Shown here: in pieces, positions 9,207 to 19,485 of the stretch
Layout: each line of letters begins with the position of its first letter
How positions within the stretch are numbered: the first letter of the stretch is position 1
Source: Jiangella alba
GTDB taxonomy: Bacteria; Actinomycetota; Actinomycetes; Jiangellales; Jiangellaceae
Reading direction: 5' to 3'
Assembly (NCBI RefSeq): GCF_900106035.1
Contig: NZ_FNUC01000004.1
Coordinates: forward strand, 1,488,001 to 1,552,000
DNA: 64,000 nt
Translations under genes and position numbers: made by a program
Notes under the pieces: model-generated
What the model was told of the DNA's origin: nothing
Seen by the model: the letters and a program-made list of their open reading frames with translations, nothing else
Databases searched by the model: none

Positions 9207-9580
9207 CCCGCGTCGGCCACGCAGAACTCGTTGCCCTCGGGGTCGAGCAACGTGGTCCACCGCTCGCGGACGGCGTAGACGGAGGCCCCGAGGGCCAGCA
9301 GCCGCTCCACCTCGGCGGCGCGGTCGGGCGCCTCGACCTCCAGGTGCACGCGGTTCTTCACGGTCTTGCGCTCGGGCACCTGCTGGAAGAACAGTGTCGG
9401 GCCGGGGCCGCCGACGGCCACCGTCGGGTCGGTCTCGGGGGTGAGGCCGAGCGCCGCCAGCCGCGCCACCTCGGCGTCGTCGTAGGGCAGGACGTCGTAG
9501 TCGTCGAGCACCGCGGCCCAGAACCGGGCCAGGCTCGGCGCGTGCTCACAGTCGACGACGATCTCACGCAGAACGGCCAT
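9203..9580 (-). CDS. VOC family (glyoxalase-like) protein
   Basis: A 125-residue glyoxalase/bleomycin-resistance-fold protein. It opens with IVVDCEHAPSLARFWAAVLD, contains RVHLEVEAPD in the middle and ends LLDPEGNEFCVAD, the usual pattern of the VOC group annotated as glyoxalase-like. Its His and Glu residues occupy expected metal-ligand positions, but no catalytic activity can be assigned. The stop overlaps the start of the downstream MFS gene. A TAGGGT -10-like hexamer on the minus strand (9594-9589) lies 8 nt before the ATG, compatible with a near-leaderless message. Confidence 0.85.
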   Translation of the reverse strand: MAVLREIVVDCEHAPSLARFWAAVLDDYDVLPYDDAEVARLAALGLTPETDPTVAVGGPGPTLFFQQVPERKTVKNRVHLEVEAPDRAAEVERLLALGASVYAVRERWTTLLDPEGNEFCVADAG

Positions 9581-9601
9581 GCGCCCACACCCTAGACGAG
9601 C

Positions 9602-9638
9602 GGAGCCCCGGCCCGCGCGGCGGCGGAACCGGGGCTCC
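9602..9638 (-). terminator. Terminator after the YegP-like gene
   Basis: GGAGCCCCGG (9602-9611) pairs perfectly with CCGGGGCTCC (9629-9638) around a 17-nt GC-rich loop. It lies between the end of the YegP-like gene and the upstream region of the VOC gene, both on the minus strand. Confidence 0.7.
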
Positions 9639-9652
9639 CGGACGGTCCGGCG

Positions 9653-9835
9653 TCAGTCGGTCTGGTCGTCGACCTCCGCGTCGACGGCGTTGCGCCGGAT
9701 GGAGTCGATGCCGTTGAGCGCGCCGCTCTTCGTGGTGTACGCCTCGCCGACGGCGATGACCTCGCCGTTGCCGGCCTTCAGGCGGAAGCGGTACTGGTCG
9801 GACTTGTCCTTGTAGAGCTCGAACTTCCCAGCCAT
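9653..9835 (-). CDS. DUF1508 / YegP-like small protein
   Basis: A 60-residue protein starting MAGKFELYKDKSDQYRFRLK, with GEVIAVGEAYTTKSGALNGI and an acidic tail. This is one DUF1508 repeat unit; E. coli YegP has two such units in about 110 residues, so this is the common single-unit actinobacterial form. The fold is a small alpha/beta domain and the cellular role is unknown. Start ATG 9835 has a good AGGAAGG ribosome site just upstream. The same frame is open much further upstream but has no other plausible start. Confidence 0.9.
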   Translation of the reverse strand: MAGKFELYKDKSDQYRFRLKAGNGEVIAVGEAYTTKSGALNGIDSIRRNAVDAEVDDQTD

Positions 9836-9924
9836 GGGTGAGACCTTCCTGTGACGACGAACACCTGGCAGCAGCAGCGTAGAGGCAGGGCCGGACGCCT
9901 GCCGCCCGAACCGGCCCGTGTCGC

Positions 9925-11250
9925 TCACGGGCAGCGCGGCACCGGCGCGCTCCACGTGTGCGACGACTGGTTGCCGACGAAGTAGTCGCTGACCCAGCGT
10001 CCGTCGTCCATCCGGTTCCAGACCCGGCTCGTCCCGACCAGCGAGCCGACCGACTGGCACATGACGTACGCCAGCGCGCCCGGCTGCAGTGCCGCGCCGA
10101 CGGCGGCGTAGTTCGTGCCCGGCCCGCCCCGTGCGATCAGCGGCGTCGTGCTCGTCACCTGGCCGGGGTAGGTGCACTTGGGCAGGGCGCTGGAGAACGT
10201 GGTGCTCGACGGCGTCGACACGTAGTAGTCGGCCACCCAGGAGCCGTCGGTGAGCCGGTCCCATACGCCGCTGCTGCCGACCCGCTGCCCGAGCCCCTGG
10301 CAGATCACCGCGACCGACGCCCCGGGCGCGATGCTGCGGGTGACGGGGTAGGCCGTCGACGGCCCGGTGCGGGCGTTGAGCGCCGTCGCACCGGTGACGC
10401 GGAAGGTCTGCGCGACCGTCGCCACGGGCGCGTCGAGCGCGTCGCTGTCGATGTTCAGCGTGACGCCGCCGTGCGTCTCGGTGTGGTCGCCGCGGTACTG
10501 CTTGGCCCGCTGGTGGTTCGCCCACTGGGTGTTGGGCGCGGTGGGCCAGCCGGTGAGCGCTGCGTTGCCGTCCCAGCGCGCCATCCAGACGGCGTCCGGA
10601 CGGGCCCAGCTGGCCGAGCCGTACGAGCCGGACAGCGTGGGCAGGCCGGAGTCCTGGTGCACGTACACACCGGCCAGGTAGCCGGACTGATGGACGGTGA
10701 CCGTCCAGGCCGAGACGTAGCGGCGGACCGCGAGGACGCAGTCGGCGTTCGTGCGGTCGAAGTGCTCGACGTCGGCGTAGAGCGCGCTGCCCGGCAGCAG
10801 GCCCAAGGCTCGCGCCTGGGCGACGGCGTCCTGCGCGTCCGAGATCCCGTAGGAGCCCGCGGTGCCGGACGTGTACCGGTACGGCTTCGTGCCGAGCATG
10901 CAGGACGGCTGCCGCCCGAAGTACGTCGGCAGCAGCCGCCAGCCGGCCGCCGTCGCGCTACGGACCCAGGAGGCGGTGAGGTTGGGCTGCGTGCAGCCGC
11001 GGTTCACGCCGCCGAAGTAGATGTTGACCGTCCGGAACGGCGACGCGCGCCAGGCCTGCAGCGCCGCCAGCGACGGCGCGGTGCAGGTGTCGAAGCCGCG
11101 CCCGGTGGCGACGGTGGCCGACGACCCGCTCGGGTAGGTGCCCGGCGTGGCCGGATAACCGCCGGCCGGCGTGGTGAGCGTGGCGACGACCAGCGCCGCG
11201 CCGACGGCGGCAGCGGCCGCTCTGCTGACAGTGCCCGACCAGCGGCTCAT
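9925..11250 (-). CDS. Secreted DUF1906 glycoside hydrolase-like protein with two SH3-like repeats
   Basis: A 441-residue exported protein with an N-terminal signal peptide (residues 1-31, AAAAAVGAALVVATLTTPAGG). A DUF1906/Rv2525c-like TIM-barrel domain spans about 48-265 and starts GFDTCTAPSLAAL; it contains VNIYFGG, SALYADVEHFD and the terminal NIDSDALD. Two SH3-like repeats follow at about 270-350 and 360-441, each with a W-D/N-R-L/M-x-D-G-x-W-V-x-D-Y pattern. The barrel family is related to GH25-like muramidases, and the Asp/Glu pair in ADVEHFD fits a catalytic site, but the substrate is unproven. A GGAGG-rich leader precedes ATG 11250. Its paralogue lies immediately upstream. Confidence 0.88.
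   Translation of the reverse strand: MSRWSGTVSRAAAAAVGAALVVATLTTPAGGYPATPGTYPSGSSATVATGRGFDTCTAPSLAALQAWRASPFRTVNIYFGGVNRGCTQPNLTASWVRSATAAGWRLLPTYFGRQPSCMLGTKPYRYTSGTAGSYGISDAQDAVAQARALGLLPGSALYADVEHFDRTNADCVLAVRRYVSAWTVTVHQSGYLAGVYVHQDSGLPTLSGSYGSASWARPDAVWMARWDGNAALTGWPTAPNTQWANHQRAKQYRGDHTETHGGVTLNIDSDALDAPVATVAQTFRVTGATALNARTGPSTAYPVTRSIAPGASVAVICQGLGQRVGSSGVWDRLTDGSWVADYYVSTPSSTTFSSALPKCTYPGQVTSTTPLIARGGPGTNYAAVGAALQPGALAYVMCQSVGSLVGTSRVWNRMDDGRWVSDYFVGNQSSHTWSAPVPRCP
10426..10528 (-). repeat. 103-bp segment identical to 11347-11449
   Basis: These bases, encoding the end of the DUF1906 domain, match 11347-11449 in the neighbouring paralogue with no mismatch over 103 bp, whereas the rest of the two genes is clearly diverged. 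This suggests recent gene conversion or strong local constraint. Confidence 0.85.
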
Positions 11251-11322
11251 GGTGGACCCCCCTGTCCTCCGGTTCCGAGTGTGCTCTCGAAAACCGCCGT
11301 TGAACAGGGGTTTCGGGCGGTG

Positions 11323-12159
11323 TTACCGACCTGCGACCGTGGCGATGGGCGCGTCGAGCGCGTCGCTGTCGATGTTCAGCGTGACGCCGCCGTGCGTCTC
11401 GGTGTGGTCGCCGCGGTACTGCTTGGCCCGCTGGTGGTTCGCCCACTGGCTGTCCGGCGCGGTGGGCCAGCCGGTGAGCGCCGGGTTGCCGTCCCAGCGG
11501 GCCATCCAGACGGCGTCCGGGCGAGCGTAGTCGGGGGAGTCGTAGACGGCGGAGAGGTCGCGCAGGCCGGAGTCCTGGTGCACGTACACCCCGGCCAGGT
11601 AGCCGGCGTCGTGCAGCGTCGTCGTCCACGCCGAGACGTAGCGGCGGACCGCGGTGACGCACGAGGTGTCGCGGCGGTCGTAGTGCTCGACGTCGGCGTA
11701 CAGCGCGCTGCCCGGCAGCAGCCCGAGGTGCTGGGCCTGCGCGATGGCGTCCTGCGCGTTCGCGGTGCCGATGGCCGTGGCGTCGCCCTCGGTGAACCGG
11801 TGCTCCTTGTTGCCGAGCATGCAGACGGGCTGGTGGCCCATGTACGTGGGCAGCAGGCCCCAGCCCATGCCGCTGACCGTCTGCACCCACGACGGCGTCA
11901 GGTTCGGCTGGCGGCAGCCGCGGTTGATGCCGCCGAAGTAGATGTTGACGGTGGTGTACGGCGACGTGCCCCACCACGCGTCGAGCGCGGCGACGGACGG
12001 CGCGGTGCAGGTGTCGAACCCGAGACCGGTGGCGATGGTGGGCTCGGGGACGCGCGCGTCGGCGGCGCCCACCGGCGCGGCGGCGGTGACGGAGGTGGCG
12101 GCGAACAGGACGGCGGCGGCGATGACCGTGTGTCGTCTCCGGGTCATGGAAACAGTCAT
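11323..12159 (-). CDS. Secreted DUF1906 glycoside hydrolase-like protein (short paralogue)
   Basis: A 278-residue paralogue of the neighbouring 441-residue protein: signal peptide (about 1-33, ending GAADA), then a single DUF1906 domain starting GLGFDTCTAPSVAALDAW with VNIYFGGINRGC, SALYADVEHYD and NIDSDALD, and no SH3-like tail. It ends shortly after the barrel. The start is either ATG 12159 or ATG 12147 (MTRRRH); neither has a strong ribosome site. The two genes are tandem on the minus strand, 72 bp apart, and probably arose by duplication. They may act on the same envelope polymer, with the longer one carrying binding modules. Confidence 0.87.
   Translation of the reverse strand: MTVSMTRRRHTVIAAAVLFAATSVTAAAPVGAADARVPEPTIATGLGFDTCTAPSVAALDAWWGTSPYTTVNIYFGGINRGCRQPNLTPSWVQTVSGMGWGLLPTYMGHQPVCMLGNKEHRFTEGDATAIGTANAQDAIAQAQHLGLLPGSALYADVEHYDRRDTSCVTAVRRYVSAWTTTLHDAGYLAGVYVHQDSGLRDLSAVYDSPDYARPDAVWMARWDGNPALTGWPTAPDSQWANHQRAKQYRGDHTETHGGVTLNIDSDALDAPIATVAGR
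11347..11449 (-). repeat. 103-bp segment identical to 10426-10528
   Basis: This is the partner copy of the identical block in the tandem DUF1906 paralogues; see 10426-10528. A second nearly identical stretch follows, over the bases encoding the Trp-rich MARWDGN region. Confidence 0.85.
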
Positions 12160-12168
12160 ACCATCGCG

Positions 12169-13233
12169 TCAGGTGCCGGCGAAAGGTCCGTTCGGCCGGA
12201 GGACGGTCACCCCGGTCGGCGATCCGTCCGACATCGCCAGCAGCGCGTCGACGCCGTCCTCGAGGCTCAGTTCCCTGCCGAGCAGCAGGTCCGGCCGCAG
12301 CGTCCCGGCGGCGATCTCGGCCAGCATCGCCGGGTAGTGGTGCGCCGCCATGCCGTGGCTGCCCAGCAGTTCCAGCTCGGTCCCGACGACCGGCCCCATC
12401 GTCACCGACTGGCTCGCGTGCTCGGCCACCAGCAGGCCGGCCTGGACGTGCCGGCCGCGGCGGCGCAGCCCGCGCACCGAGTTCTGGAACGTCGCCGTGC
12501 TGCCCAGCGCGTCGAGCGACAGGTGTGCCCCGCCGCCGGTGGCCTCGCGTACGGCGGCCACGACGTCGGTGCCGTCGCTGGCGTCGACGGCGACCGCGGC
12601 GCCCACGCTCCGGGCCAGCTCCAGCGCCGGCGCGGCGACGTCGACCGCGACCACCCGGGCGCCGTGCGCCGCCGCGATCATGACGGCGGACAGCCCCAGC
12701 CCGCCGCAGCCGTGCACCGCGACCCACTCGCCGGGCGCGACCCGGCCCTGCTGCACCACCGCGCGGTACGCCGTCGCGAACCGGCAGCCCAGCCCGGCCG
12801 CCGTGGCGAAGCCGACCGCGTCGGGCAGCCGGACGAGGTTGACCGCGGCGTGCTCGATCGCGACGAACTCGGCGAACGAGCCCCAGTGGGTGAACCCCGG
12901 CTGCGTCTGCCGCTCGCACACCTGGTGGTCGCCGGCCCGGCACTGCTCGCAGCTGCCGCACGCGCAGACGAACGGGACGGTGACGCGCTCGCCCGGCCGC
13001 CAGCCCTGAGCGGCGACGTCCGGCCCGACCTCCGCGAGCACGCCGGCCAGTTCGTGGCCGGGCACGTGCGGCAGGGCGATGTCGTCGTCGTGGCCCATCC
13101 AGCCGTGCCAGTCGCTGCGGCACAGCCCGGTGGCCTCGACCCTGATGACGGCGCCGCCGGGCGGGCAGGCCGGCTCGGCGACGTCGAGGACGACCGGCCG
13201 CTCGCGAAACCTCTCGTACCTCATCGCGCGCAC
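12169..13233 (-). CDS. Zinc-dependent alcohol dehydrogenase family protein
   Basis: A 354-residue medium-chain dehydrogenase/reductase. The catalytic zinc ligands are seen in TGLCRSDWHGW and HVPGHELAG. The structural zinc site is the four-cysteine lobe CACGSCEQCRAGDHQVC. The Rossmann domain carries VHGCGGLGLSAVMIAAAHGA followed by the acidic VVAVDV, which favours NAD over NADP. Members oxidise or reduce alcohols or aldehydes; this subgroup often acts on small or sugar alcohols, and the substrate is not predictable. It is transcribed divergently from the NfeD-like gene. A small gap separates it from the downstream DUF1906 gene, which it might co-transcribe. Confidence 0.9.
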   Translation of the reverse strand: MRAMRYERFRERPVVLDVAEPACPPGGAVIRVEATGLCRSDWHGWMGHDDDIALPHVPGHELAGVLAEVGPDVAAQGWRPGERVTVPFVCACGSCEQCRAGDHQVCERQTQPGFTHWGSFAEFVAIEHAAVNLVRLPDAVGFATAAGLGCRFATAYRAVVQQGRVAPGEWVAVHGCGGLGLSAVMIAAAHGARVVAVDVAAPALELARSVGAAVAVDASDGTDVVAAVREATGGGAHLSLDALGSTATFQNSVRGLRRRGRHVQAGLLVAEHASQSVTMGPVVGTELELLGSHGMAAHHYPAMLAEIAAGTLRPDLLLGRELSLEDGVDALLAMSDGSPTGVTVLRPNGPFAGT

Positions 13234-13316
13234 GGGATGACCTTAAATCCCCGGTGCGCCAACCCGTGACGGCGCTATAGTCACGTCGACCACCTGCGCG
13301 TTCGGAAGGCTGGACG

Positions 13317-13895
13317 GTGGCGATCAACGATCTCTTCGACGCCGCCATGACGTTCCCGGTGGTGCCGTTCACGTTCCTCGCCGTCGCCGTGGTCGTCTAC
13401 TGGCTGCTGGTCATGGTCGGCGGCAGCGCGCCCGTGGCCGGCGACGGCGTGCCGCACAACGTCACCGGGTCGGTGTTCCTCGTGCTCGCCTGGCTGGCGA
13501 CGCTGGCCGGCACCCTCCTCCACGGCGGCGACGTCGCGGTGCGCCCGCCGGGGCTGCCGGCGTCCGTCGTCATCGTGGTGGGCGCGCTGGTGGCCGCCGG
13601 GCTGGGGACGGCGCTGCTGGCCCGGCCGCTGCGCCGGCTGCTGCGCCCCGGACGTCCGGCCGACCCGGCCCGGCTGGTCGGCAGCATCTGCGTCGTGCGC
13701 ACCGGCGAGGTCGGCCCCGACGCCGGCCAGGCCGAGGTCACCGGCGCCGACGGCGCCCCGGTCGTCATCGAGGTGCGCCACGACGGCGTCGAGGAACTGC
13801 GTCCCGGCAGCACCGCGATGATCCACGACTACGACGTCGACCACCGGGTGTTCTGGGTGACGGCGTTCGACCCGAAGCTCGGCACCGCTCCCTGA
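13317..13895 (+). CDS. NfeD/YqiJ-like membrane protein with OB-fold tail
   Basis: A 192-residue protein with three hydrophobic segments (about 14-36, 49-67, 80-105) followed by a soluble C-terminal domain. That domain (RLVGSICVVRTGEVGPDAGQ through VFWVTAFDP) looks like the OB fold of NfeD/YqiJ proteins. Such proteins usually accompany flotillin-like membrane organisers, but no flotillin gene is next to it here. Start GTG 13317 has a GGAAGG ribosome site. A TATAGT -10-like box lies at 13276-13281 in the divergent promoter region. A terminator follows at 13907-13935. Confidence 0.75.
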   Translation: MAINDLFDAAMTFPVVPFTFLAVAVVVYWLLVMVGGSAPVAGDGVPHNVTGSVFLVLAWLATLAGTLLHGGDVAVRPPGLPASVVIVVGALVAAGLGTALLARPLRRLLRPGRPADPARLVGSICVVRTGEVGPDAGQAEVTGADGAPVVIEVRHDGVEELRPGSTAMIHDYDVDHRVFWVTAFDPKLGTAP

Positions 13896-13906
13896 CGCCG
13901 TGAGAA

Positions 13907-13935
13907 GGGGACCGGGCCTGCGGGCCCGGCCCCCC
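13907..13935. terminator. GC-rich hairpin terminator between convergent genes
   Basis: GGGG-A-CCGGGCC pairs with GGCCCGG-CCCC across a short loop, with a single bulged A. It sits between the stop of the NfeD-like gene and the convergent secreted-protein gene, so it may serve both. Confidence 0.7.
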
Positions 13936-13950
13936 TGGTCGGCTGCTACG

Positions 13951-14436
13951 TCACGACCCGACCGGCACGGTCACCACGTCGGAGACCACTCCGTCCTCGA
14001 GCAACGTCAGGGTGGCCTGCGTGAAGGCCACGTCGACGATGTCCGGTGTCCACTGGTTGTTCGGGCACGTGGGCGTCGGCGGCAGCGGCTCCGGATCGTC
14101 GCTGGTGATGCTGAACCGGAACTGGCCGTTGCGCGGCGTCGGCAGCGGTGTCGTCGTGCCGGACACCGTCACCTCGGTGTCCTGCCCGGGGGCGCGGTTG
14201 CCGCCCGGGTTGATGCAGACGACCTCGGCGATCCCGGTCGCCTCGACGGTGATCTCGAAGGTCGTGCCGCCGAGACCGGCGACCTTGCCGGTGCAGAGCA
14301 CCTGGGTGCCGATGTCGACACACTGGGGGGCGTTGCCGCCGCCCTCGATGAAGTGGCCGCTCTGGGCGACGGCCGGTGTGCTGATGAATCCGAGCAGTCC
14401 GAGTACGGCCACCAGGATGATGATGATGCGTTTCAT
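13951..14436 (-). CDS. Small secreted protein of unknown function
   Basis: A 161-residue protein with a clear signal peptide (MKRIIIILVAVLGLLGF, cleavage likely after TPAVA near residue 24). The mature part is small, beta-rich by appearance and carries four cysteines (APQCVDIG, VLCTGKV, VVCINPG, TPTCPNN), which could form two disulfides. I do not recognise the family. Lysine is rare except at the N-terminus. Its promoter region is the 269-bp gap before the end of tex, in which I see no gene. Confidence 0.7.
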   Translation of the reverse strand: MKRIIIILVAVLGLLGFISTPAVAQSGHFIEGGGNAPQCVDIGTQVLCTGKVAGLGGTTFEITVEATGIAEVVCINPGGNRAPGQDTEVTVSGTTTPLPTPRNGQFRFSITSDDPEPLPPTPTCPNNQWTPDIVDVAFTQATLTLLEDGVVSDVVTVPVGS

Positions 14437-14705
14437 GTCATCCCCCGTTGGATGTCATGGTGTTCCACGGTCGCGCTGCGGAGTTGGCTCTGCGGATCGA
14501 TCGTGAATCGCATCGGTGGCGCGCGTGCGGGTGCGTCGAAGGTCATACCCCCCGGCCGGGCGGGGACACCGGCCATGTCGTGCCCCCTGCGCCGGTCCCT
14601 CCGCACGCGACGCTAGACCCGCCCCGGTGCCCGGGCAAGGGCGTGGTTCGGTCCAATCAGCCGTCTTGACCTGCGGTGATGAAGTGGGCAGCGCCAACCA
14701 CCGTC

Positions 14706-17054
<2,349 letters not shown>

Positions 17055-17161
17055 GTGGTTCCACTCTCTCGGCAGGACGTCCCCGGCATTCTGCCGCGTC
17101 GGCCAGGATCGCCGCGAACCGGACTGGATTCTCAATTATCGAGACGATTTCGTTCAAGGGG

Positions 17162-17191
17162 TGGACGATCAACGAAGGGCGCGGCTACGCT
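17162..17191 (+). promoter_or_regulatory. Candidate promoter for the SAM-IV riboswitch transcript
   Basis: TGGACG (17162-17167) and TACGCT (17186-17191, a TAnnnT-type -10) are 18 bp apart, which would place transcription start near 17198, just ahead of the riboswitch at 17202. Confidence 0.45.
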
Positions 17192-17201
17192 CTCCGTCAG
17201 A

Positions 17202-17314
17202 GGTCATGAGCGCCAGCGCCAAGCCCCGGCTCGCTGGCCGGCAACCCTCCACCGCGGTGGGGTGCCCCGGGTGACGACCTGGCCGGCTCGGCCCCGAGCC
17301 GGCAAGCGCGGACC
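17202..17314 (+). promoter_or_regulatory. SAM-IV type S-adenosylmethionine riboswitch
   Basis: The leader matches the conserved SAM-IV core closely: GGTCATGAGCGCCAGCG, then AAGCCCCGGC, GCTGGCCGGCAACCCTCC, GGTGGGGTGCCCCGGGTGA and the closing GACC. A hairpin (GCCGGCTCGG/CGAGCCGGC) and the conserved GGCAAGCGCGG follow on the 3' side, as in mycobacterial SAM-IV RNAs. SAM-IV elements are known mainly from actinomycetes and control sulfur metabolism. Downstream, GGGTCC (17323-17328) can pair either with GGACCC at 17310-17315 or with GGACCC at 17341-17346 beside the start codon. The second pairing would hide part of the GGAGG ribosome site (17338-17342), which suggests translational control. Confidence 0.93.
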
Positions 17315-17346
17315 CGTGCCCCGGGTCCCGGTGACCTGGAGGACCC

Positions 17347-18639
17347 GTGACCGTGACCGACCTGCCCCGCGTCCACGCCCCGCTGCCGGCCGCGCCCACG
17401 GAGCCGCTGCTCCCGGTGGCCGGCGCCGACCTGCGGGCGCCGCTGGCCGGCGGCGGCGACGCCCGCTACGTCAACCTCGACTACGCGGCCAGCGCGCCCG
17501 CACTGCGCGCCGTCGCCGACCACGTGGCCGAGATCCTGCCGACGTACGCGAGCGTGCACCGCGGCGCCGGGTACCCGTCGCAGCTGTCGACGCGGCGGTA
17601 CGAGGACGCCCGGGCGACCGTCGCCGGGTTCGTCGGCGCCCGCCACGACGACGTCGTGGTGTTCGTCCGCAACACCACCGACGCACTGAACCTGCTGGCC
17701 GGCTGCGTGCCCGAGGGTGGCGAGGTGGTGGTCCTCGACCTCGAGCACCACGCCAACCTGCTGCCCTGGCAGCGTGGCCCGCACCGCGTCGTCGAGGCCG
17801 CGCCGACGCTGGCGCAGACGCTGAGCCGGCTGCAGGTCGAGCTGTCCCGGCGCCCGGCCGCGCTGCTCGCCGTCACCGGCGCCTCGAACGTGACGGGCGA
17901 GCAGCTGCCGCTCGGCGCACTGGCCGGGCTGGCGCACCGCAACGGCGCGCGCATCGCCGTCGACGCCGCTCAGCTCGCTCCGCACCGGCGCATCGACATC
18001 GTGGCCGGCGAACTGGACTACGTCGCGTTCTCCGGGCACAAGCTGTACGCGCCGTTCGGCGCCGGCGTGCTGGTCGGCCGGCGCGACTGGCTCGACGCCG
18101 CCCCGCCGTACCTCGCCGGCGGCGGCGCCGTCCGCGAGGTCACCACGGCGGCGACGGAGTGGGCGCCGGCCCCGGCCCGGCACGAGGGCGGCTCGCCGAA
18201 CGTCATCGGGGCGGCCGCGCTGGCCCGCGCCTGCGAGGCGGTCGCGGCGCTGCCGGAGGGCTGCGTCGAGGTGCACGAGTCGGCGCTGCGCCGGCGGCTG
18301 CTGGCCGGGCTCGACCGCCTCGACGGCGTGCGGACGCTGCGGCTGTGGCCGGACAGCGGCTCCGCCGTCGGCGTCGTCGCGTTCACCGTCGACGGCTACA
18401 CCGCGCGGCAGGTGGCCGAGTACCTGTCCGCCGAGCACGCCGTCGGGGTGCGCGACGGCCGGTTCTGCGCGCACCCGCTGCTCGACCGGCTCGGCGCCGG
18501 CGACGGCGCGCTGCGGGCCAGCTTCGGCCTCGGCTCCACCGCCGCCGACGTCGACCGCCTCCTCGCCGCCGTCGAGCTGCTGCTCACCGAGGGCACCACC
18601 CGCACGTACGCCGTCAGCGCCGACCGCCCCTGCGACTGA
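17347..18639 (+). CDS. Class V aminotransferase / cysteine desulfurase-like protein
   Basis: A 430-residue PLP enzyme of the SufS/NifS/CsdA group. It shows YVNLDYAASAP near residue 40, FVRNTTDALNLLA, LEHHANLLPW (PLP ring stacking His), the PLP-phosphate region and the Schiff-base lysine in FSGHKLYAPFGAG (Lys232). Near the end, GRFCAHPLL places Cys374 where SufS-type enzymes carry the catalytic persulfide cysteine. It could therefore mobilise sulfur from cysteine or a related substrate. Start GTG 17347 follows GGAGG at 17338-17342. It sits alone behind the SAM-IV riboswitch, so expression should fall when S-adenosylmethionine is abundant, linking it to sulfur or methionine supply. No Fe-S assembly gene is adjacent. 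Confidence 0.9.
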   Translation: MTVTDLPRVHAPLPAAPTEPLLPVAGADLRAPLAGGGDARYVNLDYAASAPALRAVADHVAEILPTYASVHRGAGYPSQLSTRRYEDARATVAGFVGARHDDVVVFVRNTTDALNLLAGCVPEGGEVVVLDLEHHANLLPWQRGPHRVVEAAPTLAQTLSRLQVELSRRPAALLAVTGASNVTGEQLPLGALAGLAHRNGARIAVDAAQLAPHRRIDIVAGELDYVAFSGHKLYAPFGAGVLVGRRDWLDAAPPYLAGGGAVREVTTAATEWAPAPARHEGGSPNVIGAAALARACEAVAALPEGCVEVHESALRRRLLAGLDRLDGVRTLRLWPDSGSAVGVVAFTVDGYTARQVAEYLSAEHAVGVRDGRFCAHPLLDRLGAGDGALRASFGLGSTAADVDRLLAAVELLLTEGTTRTYAVSADRPCD

Positions 18640-18720
18640 TCGCCGCGCCGGGGAACCAGGAGGTTTCGGACACTCCGGGCCGGGGCAAGAATGCCCTCCG
18701 TCGAGTGGACGGAGGCGGGC

Positions 18721-19446
18721 ATGCGGCCGAGGCGGGCGAGCACCGCGGCCTGCGCCGCCGCCATCGTCGTCCTGGTGACGTCCGGCTGCGGCGACGAGCC
18801 GATGGCGATTCCGCGGACGGAGAGCGCCGAGCTGGTCCCGCTGGAGTCGTCCTCGCCGCCTGCCGAGACGCCCACCCCGACGCCGACGCCGTCCGAGACC
18901 CCGACACCCACGCCCACCCCGACGCCGACCCCGGAGCCCGAGCCGACCGAGGAACCGGAGCCCGAGCCGTCGGAGAGCGAGGAGCCGGAACCGGAGGAGC
19001 CGGCCGAGCCGGAGCCGACCAACGCCGGCACGCCCGAGCCGCCGGTCGAGCCGGACCCCGAGGGCATGTCGGAGCGCGAGCAGGAGGTCATCGACCGCAC
19101 CAACGAGGTCCGCGCCGAGGAGGGCTGCGGCCCGCTGCGCGCCGACGACCGGCTGCACGAGGCCGCCCTCGCGCACAGCGCCGACATGGCCGACCGCGAC
19201 TACTTCGACCACGAGACGCCGGAGGGCGTCGGGCCGGGCGAGCGGGCGGAGCGGGCCGGGTACGACGGCTGGGGCGGCGAGAACATCGCCTGGGGCTACC
19301 AGTCCGCCGAAGCGGTCGTCGACGGCTGGATGGACAGCGAGGGCCACCGGGCGAACATCCTGAACTGCGACTTCGAGGCCATCGGCGTCGGCGCGGCGGA
19401 CAGCTCCCGCGGGCCGTACTGGACGCAGACGTTCGGCTACGAGTGA
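18721..19446 (+). CDS. CAP (SCP/PR1-like) domain lipoprotein
   Basis: A 241-residue exported protein. The N-terminal hydrophobic stretch ends in the lipobox VTSGC, so the mature cysteine is probably lipidated. A long linker follows (about residues 35-110), rich in Thr-Pro and then Glu-Pro repeats, which may span the cell wall. The C-terminal CAP domain (about 125-241) contains VIDRTNEVRAEEG, LAHSADMADRDYFDHETP, GWGGENIAWGY and SEGHRANILN, including the conserved His and Glu residues. Bacterial CAP proteins have been linked to spore coat or envelope functions. I prefer ATG 18721 (GGAGG upstream) to ATG 18691. The stop lies inside the MerR promoter region. Confidence 0.9.
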   Translation: MRPRRASTAACAAAIVVLVTSGCGDEPMAIPRTESAELVPLESSSPPAETPTPTPTPSETPTPTPTPTPTPEPEPTEEPEPEPSESEEPEPEEPAEPEPTNAGTPEPPVEPDPEGMSEREQEVIDRTNEVRAEEGCGPLRADDRLHEAALAHSADMADRDYFDHETPEGVGPGERAERAGYDGWGGENIAWGYQSAEAVVDGWMDSEGHRANILNCDFEAIGVGAADSSRGPYWTQTFGYE

Positions 19447-19447
19447 C

Positions 19448-19478
19448 TTGACTTCGAGTGCACTCGAAGCCATACCGT
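19448..19478 (+). promoter_or_regulatory. MerR-type promoter with palindromic operator
   Basis: TTGACT (19448-19453) and TACCGT (19473-19478) are separated by 19 bp. The perfect 18-bp palindrome CTTCGAGTGCACTCGAAG (19452-19469) overlaps the -35 and fills most of the spacer. An over-long 19-bp spacer holding a dyad is the hallmark of MerR-controlled promoters. The -10 is 7 nt from GTG 19486, so the message is probably leaderless. Confidence 0.8.
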
Positions 19479-19485
19479 CGTTGAC

